Shown in pieces: positions 61,426 through 64,000 of a stretch of 64,000 nucleotides of DNA (the first letter of the stretch is position 1; each line of letters starts with the position of its first letter). The notes under the pieces were generated by a model, which made no database searches, had not been told where the DNA came from, and saw only the letters and a list, made by a program, of their open reading frames with translations. The stretch lies in contig NZ_JAUTAN010000001.1 in NCBI RefSeq assembly GCF_030818655.1, forward strand, positions 2,108,001 to 2,172,000, written 5' to 3'. Position numbers and translations under genes: made by a program. This DNA comes from Nocardioides zeae (GTDB lineage: Bacteria; Actinomycetota; Actinomycetes; Propionibacteriales; Nocardioidaceae).

Positions 61426-62706
61426 TCAGCCGAGCAGCTCCTCGGCGGCGGCGAGCAGCACGCACGTGGCGACGCCGTCCATCGCGGTCTCGACCTCCGC
61501 GAGGGGCGGGAGCGTGGGCGCGAGGCGGATGTTGCGGTCGCGCGGGTCCTCGCCGTAGGGGAACGCCGAACCGGCCGGGGTGAGCGCGATGCCCGCCTCC
61601 TTGGCCAGCTCGACGACGCGCTTCGCCGTGCCGTCGAGGACGTCGAGGTTGACGAAGTAGCCGCCCGCGGGGTCGCTCCACTCCGCGATGCCGTGCTCGG
61701 CGAGCCGCTCGGTGAGCACGCGCTGGACCGCGGCGAACTTCGGCGCGATGAGCTCGCGGTGCTTCGCCATGTGGGCGCGCACCCCCGCCGCGTCGCCGAA
61801 GAACTGCGCGTGGCGCAGCTGGTTCACCTTGTCGGGGCCGATCGAGTAGTAGAAGAGGCCCTCGAGGTAGGCCGCGACCGTCGCCTCCGAGCCCGCGAGG
61901 AACGCCACGCCGGCACCGGCGAAGGTGATCTTGGAGGTGGAGGCGAAGACGACGACGCGGTCCGGGTTCCCGGCCTCCGCGGCGAGCGTGAGGATGTCGG
62001 GGGTGGTGGTCTCGACCTCGGTGAGGTGGTGCACCGCGTAGGCGTTGTCCCACATCACCGTGAAGTCGCGCGCCGCGGTCGGCATCGACGCCAGCGTGCG
62101 GGCCACCTCCTCGGAGCAGACCGACCCGGTGGGGTTCGCGTAGGTCGGCACGACCCACATGCCCTTGATGGTCGGGTCGTCGGCGACGAGCGCGGTCACC
62201 ACGTCCATGTCGGGACCGTCGGCGTTCATCGGCACCGGGACGAGCTCGAACCCGAGCCGGTCGGCCAGGGTGAAGTGGCGGTCGTAGCCCGGCGACGGGC
62301 AGAGGAACCGCACGACGTCCTCGACGCCCCACGGCTCGACGCTGTTGGGCCGGCCGTAGAGCAGCGCCTGCAGCAACGTGTCGTGCATGAGGGTGAGGCT
62401 CGCGGAGCCCGCCGCCACGATGTTGGCCACCGGCACGCCGAGCAGCTCGGCGAAGATCTCCCGCAGCTCGGGCAGACCGGCGAGCCCGCCGTAGTTGCGC
62501 ACGTCCGTGCCGTCCGCCGCCGTGTGGCCCGTCGGGAGGTGGAGCAGCTCCTCGGAGAGATCGAGCTGCTCCGGCGACGGCTTGCCCCGCGTCAGGTCCA
62601 GCTTGAGCCCCTTCGCCTTGAGCTCGGCGTACGCCGCGCGCTGGGCGTCGGCGAAGGCGGCGAGGTCGGTGCGGGCGAGGTCGGCCAGGGCCATCGTGGG
62701 GCTCAC
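61426..62706 (-). CDS. PLP-dependent aminotransferase, aspartate type (Rv3722c-like)
   Basis: 426 residues, fold-type I. Opening LKAKGLKLDLTRGKPSPEQL and the PLP lysine in VVVFASTSKITFAGAGVAFL near residue 260. PTYANPTGSVCSEEVARTLA holds the Asn contact, and RNIRLAPTLPPLAEVE the substrate Arg. This N-terminal motif is that of the actinobacterial aspartate aminotransferase exemplified by Rv3722c. It would supply aspartate and glutamate nitrogen. An in-frame ATG at 62694 (MALADLART) is an alternative start. Convergent with the beta-helix gene, 24 bases apart. Confidence 0.92.
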   Translation of the reverse strand: MSPTMALADLARTDLAAFADAQRAAYAELKAKGLKLDLTRGKPSPEQLDLSEELLHLPTGHTAADGTDVRNYGGLAGLPELREIFAELLGVPVANIVAAGSASLTLMHDTLLQALLYGRPNSVEPWGVEDVVRFLCPSPGYDRHFTLADRLGFELVPVPMNADGPDMDVVTALVADDPTIKGMWVVPTYANPTGSVCSEEVARTLASMPTAARDFTVMWDNAYAVHHLTEVETTTPDILTLAAEAGNPDRVVVFASTSKITFAGAGVAFLAGSEATVAAYLEGLFYYSIGPDKVNQLRHAQFFGDAAGVRAHMAKHRELIAPKFAAVQRVLTERLAEHGIAEWSDPAGGYFVNLDVLDGTAKRVVELAKEAGIALTPAGSAFPYGEDPRDRNIRLAPTLPPLAEVETAMDGVATCVLLAAAEELLG

Positions 62707-62792
62707 TCTCTCGGGGTAGCAGCAGTGCCTGCGGAACGCGGCGGGGCGATTCTCTCAGGCGACCACAGGTCCGGAGCAAACGCCTTCCCGCG

Positions 62793-63173
62793 TCACCAGC
62801 CCTCGGCGACCCGCGCGGTCGCTCCGGCCCGCGCGAGCGCCTCGCACGCGGCAGCGGCGCTCGTCGCCGAGAGGCCGGCGACGAGCACGACGCCCTGGGT
62901 GGTGCTGCCCGCGGGAGGCTGGGACGGGGCAGCCTCGACGGCGTGCGTGGCGCGCGCCAGGTCCCACCCGGTCACACGGCGTACCTCCCGGATCACCGCC
63001 ACCGGCTGCTCCCCCACCGCGTCGAGCACGACGGCACGGGTACCGATCTCGGTGAACGCCGCCTCGGGCCACGGCCGCGTGACCCGGCGCCACCAGCCCC
63101 GGAGACCGCCCTGCTCGCGGGACTGCTCGGACCGGTCGGAGCGGGGCGTCGACATGCCGTCCATGGTGCCCAC
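62793..63173 (-). CDS. Stand-alone ribosomal L7/L12 C-terminal-domain-like protein
   Basis: 126 residues from the GTG at 63173; ATGs at 63164 and 63155 are alternatives. From about residue 45 it follows the L7/L12 C-terminal domain: VVLDAVGEQPVAVIREVRRV, TGWDLARATHAVEAAPSQPP and AAACEALARAGATARVAEGW, the helix-loop-helix-strand order. It lacks the L7/L12 N-terminal dimerisation and hinge. In its place is a 44-residue basic lead (GGLRGWWRRVTRPWPEAAF). Might bind translation GTPases or be a fold reuse. The rpl genes are not near. Confidence 0.8.
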   Translation of the reverse strand: MGTMDGMSTPRSDRSEQSREQGGLRGWWRRVTRPWPEAAFTEIGTRAVVLDAVGEQPVAVIREVRRVTGWDLARATHAVEAAPSQPPAGSTTQGVVLVAGLSATSAAAACEALARAGATARVAEGW

Positions 63174-63246
63174 CCGTGGCGCGCGACCCCAGCCCGTACG
63201 GCGTCACCCCGGTCACGCCGCGGGCTCGGCCCAGCCCCACGCGGGT

Positions 63247-63312
63247 GCCGGAAATGTGCGCCTGGGACATGCCCGGCCGGATCCGACCCGCCCCAGCTGC
63301 ACATTTCAGGGC
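63247..63312. repeat. Structured intergenic repeat, copy 2
   Basis: Left arm GGAAATGTGCGCCTGGG, right arm CCCCAGCTGCACATTTC, pairing over about 17 bases with two or three mismatches around a GC-rich middle. Same layout as the copy at 49972-50036. Lies in the 378-base gap 63174-63551 between the L7/L12-like gene and rtcB. The rest of that gap shows no gene, only room for the two divergent promoters. Confidence 0.72.
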
Positions 63313-63551
63313 CCACCCCGGGCCCGCGGCGCGCTCGTGGCCAGAGGGAGGAGCGGCCGCGTCGGAGGAGCGCAGCGGAGGAGACGTGGTCGGGATCGAC
63401 CGATGGACAGGAGCCCGCAGCGCCGCGGGCACGGCCGAGCGGAGCGAGGCCAAAACACCTGGCGCAACCCATTTCCCCCTCCCTACCGTCACCACGTCCG
63501 ACCGGCACGGTGCCGGTCGCACCCCGGAAAGGACCCACAGGCTCCACGACG

Positions 63552-64000
63552 ATGGACACGATCACCCCGACGCTCCTCAGCTGGGCGTCGATCCTCGAGG
63601 ACTCCACCCGCGAGCAGGCCCGCACGACGGCGACGATGCCGTTCGTCTTCCCGCACGTCGCCCTGATGCCGGACGCCCACCTGGGCCTCGGCGCGACGGT
63701 CGGCTCCGTCATCCCGACGCTCGGTGCGATCATGCCGGCGGCGGTCGGCGTCGACATCGGCTGCGGCATGATCGCGGTGCGCACGACGTACGTCCGGGAC
63801 GAGCTGCCGACCGACCGGCGCCCGCTGCGGGAGGCGATCGAGCGCGCCGTACCCCTGTCGGCGGGTGCCGCCAACCGTTCGGTCGAGCGGGAGCACACGC
63901 GAGCGCGGCTGCAGGAGCTGACCGGGCTGGCGGAGCGGGCCGGGTTCGAGCCGGGTGACCACGCAGCGCGCTGGGAGCTGCAGCTGGGCACGCTCGGCTC
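63552..64000 (+). CDS. rtcB: RNA-splicing ligase RtcB (cut by window edge)
   Basis: Joins RNA 2',3'-cyclic phosphate or 3'-phosphate ends to 5'-OH using GTP and Mn. Only 149 residues are visible; the family is near 390-480. The metal-site blocks FVFPHVALMPDAHLGLGATV and AAVGVDIGCGMIAVRTTYV place it with RtcB. The ATG at 63552 has an AAAGGA sequence about 22 bases upstream. Further catalytic His and the guanylylated His are beyond the edge. Confidence 0.92.
   Translation, partial: MDTITPTLLSWASILEDSTREQARTTATMPFVFPHVALMPDAHLGLGATVGSVIPTLGAIMPAAVGVDIGCGMIAVRTTYVRDELPTDRRPLREAIERAVPLSAGAANRSVEREHTRARLQELTGLAERAGFEPGDHAARWELQLGTLG

Noticed and set aside
1-64000. tRNA or rRNA genes
   Set aside because: No T-loop or acceptor pattern that I could extend into a cloverleaf was found.

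Overview
This window is very GC-rich, with many GTG starts, dense 1- to 4-base stop/start overlaps, a CobI-CobJ fusion, a DUF222/HNH (13E12-type) protein and an XPB helicase paired with a helicase-associated protein. That points to an actinobacterium, most likely of the Nocardioides/Nocardioidaceae kind; the genus is an inference. Both ends are cut: cobN runs off the left edge and rtcB off the right edge.

0-16 kb and 25-36 kb hold most of an aerobic (late cobalt insertion) cobalamin pathway. The genes are cobN, a corrinoid-type ABC importer with a CbiX/ferredoxin hybrid, bluB, a cobG-cobH fusion, cobIJ, cobM, cobL, a fused ChlI/ChlD chelatase subunit, cobO, a cobB-cobC fusion, cbtB and cbtA (cobalt uptake), cobD, cobK and cobQ. 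Five cobalamin riboswitches precede five separate transcription units (cobN; btuFCD; cobGH-cobIJ; chlID-cobO-cobBC; cbtBA-cobD). Two of them are near-identical inverted copies flanking bluB. cobM-cobL and cobQ-cobK show no riboswitch. cobA, cobF, cobU, cobS and cobT are not in this window. A 6-phosphofructokinase, a VapBC-like module and an ohr/tetR pair are interspersed.

16.2-23.4 kb is a tightly overlapping seven-gene operon: KAS III-like condensing enzyme, metallo-beta-lactamase-fold hydrolase, PaaK/F390-synthetase-type adenylate-forming enzyme, NAD-dependent epimerase/dehydrogenase, GT2 glycosyltransferase, an unknown protein and a GT1 glycosyltransferase. It looks like an uncharacterised pathway for a glycosylated acyl product, and it is the best candidate here for an undescribed system. 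A 31-bp tandem repeat array follows it. The same repeat recurs at 33.5 kb, where it supplies the end of cobD.

36-44.5 kb holds a PP2C phosphatase with two FHA-domain proteins, then the helicase-associated protein and the XPB helicase. 44.6-52.5 kb holds an ABC importer of the nitrate/sulfonate/NMT1 class, a VOC protein, secreted and membrane proteins, a TerF-like VWA protein, an antibiotic-biosynthesis-monooxygenase-type protein and a Tat-exported GH26-like glycosidase. 52.5-55.9 kb is an array of six paralogous small membrane proteins. 56-61.4 kb looks like an exopolysaccharide locus: an orphan response regulator, a beta-helix lipoprotein, a processive GT2 synthase and a membrane beta-helix protein ending in a helix-turn-helix. 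The right end has an aspartate-type aminotransferase, a stand-alone L7/L12 C-terminal-domain protein and the start of rtcB. A second structured repeat occurs at 49.97 and 63.25 kb.
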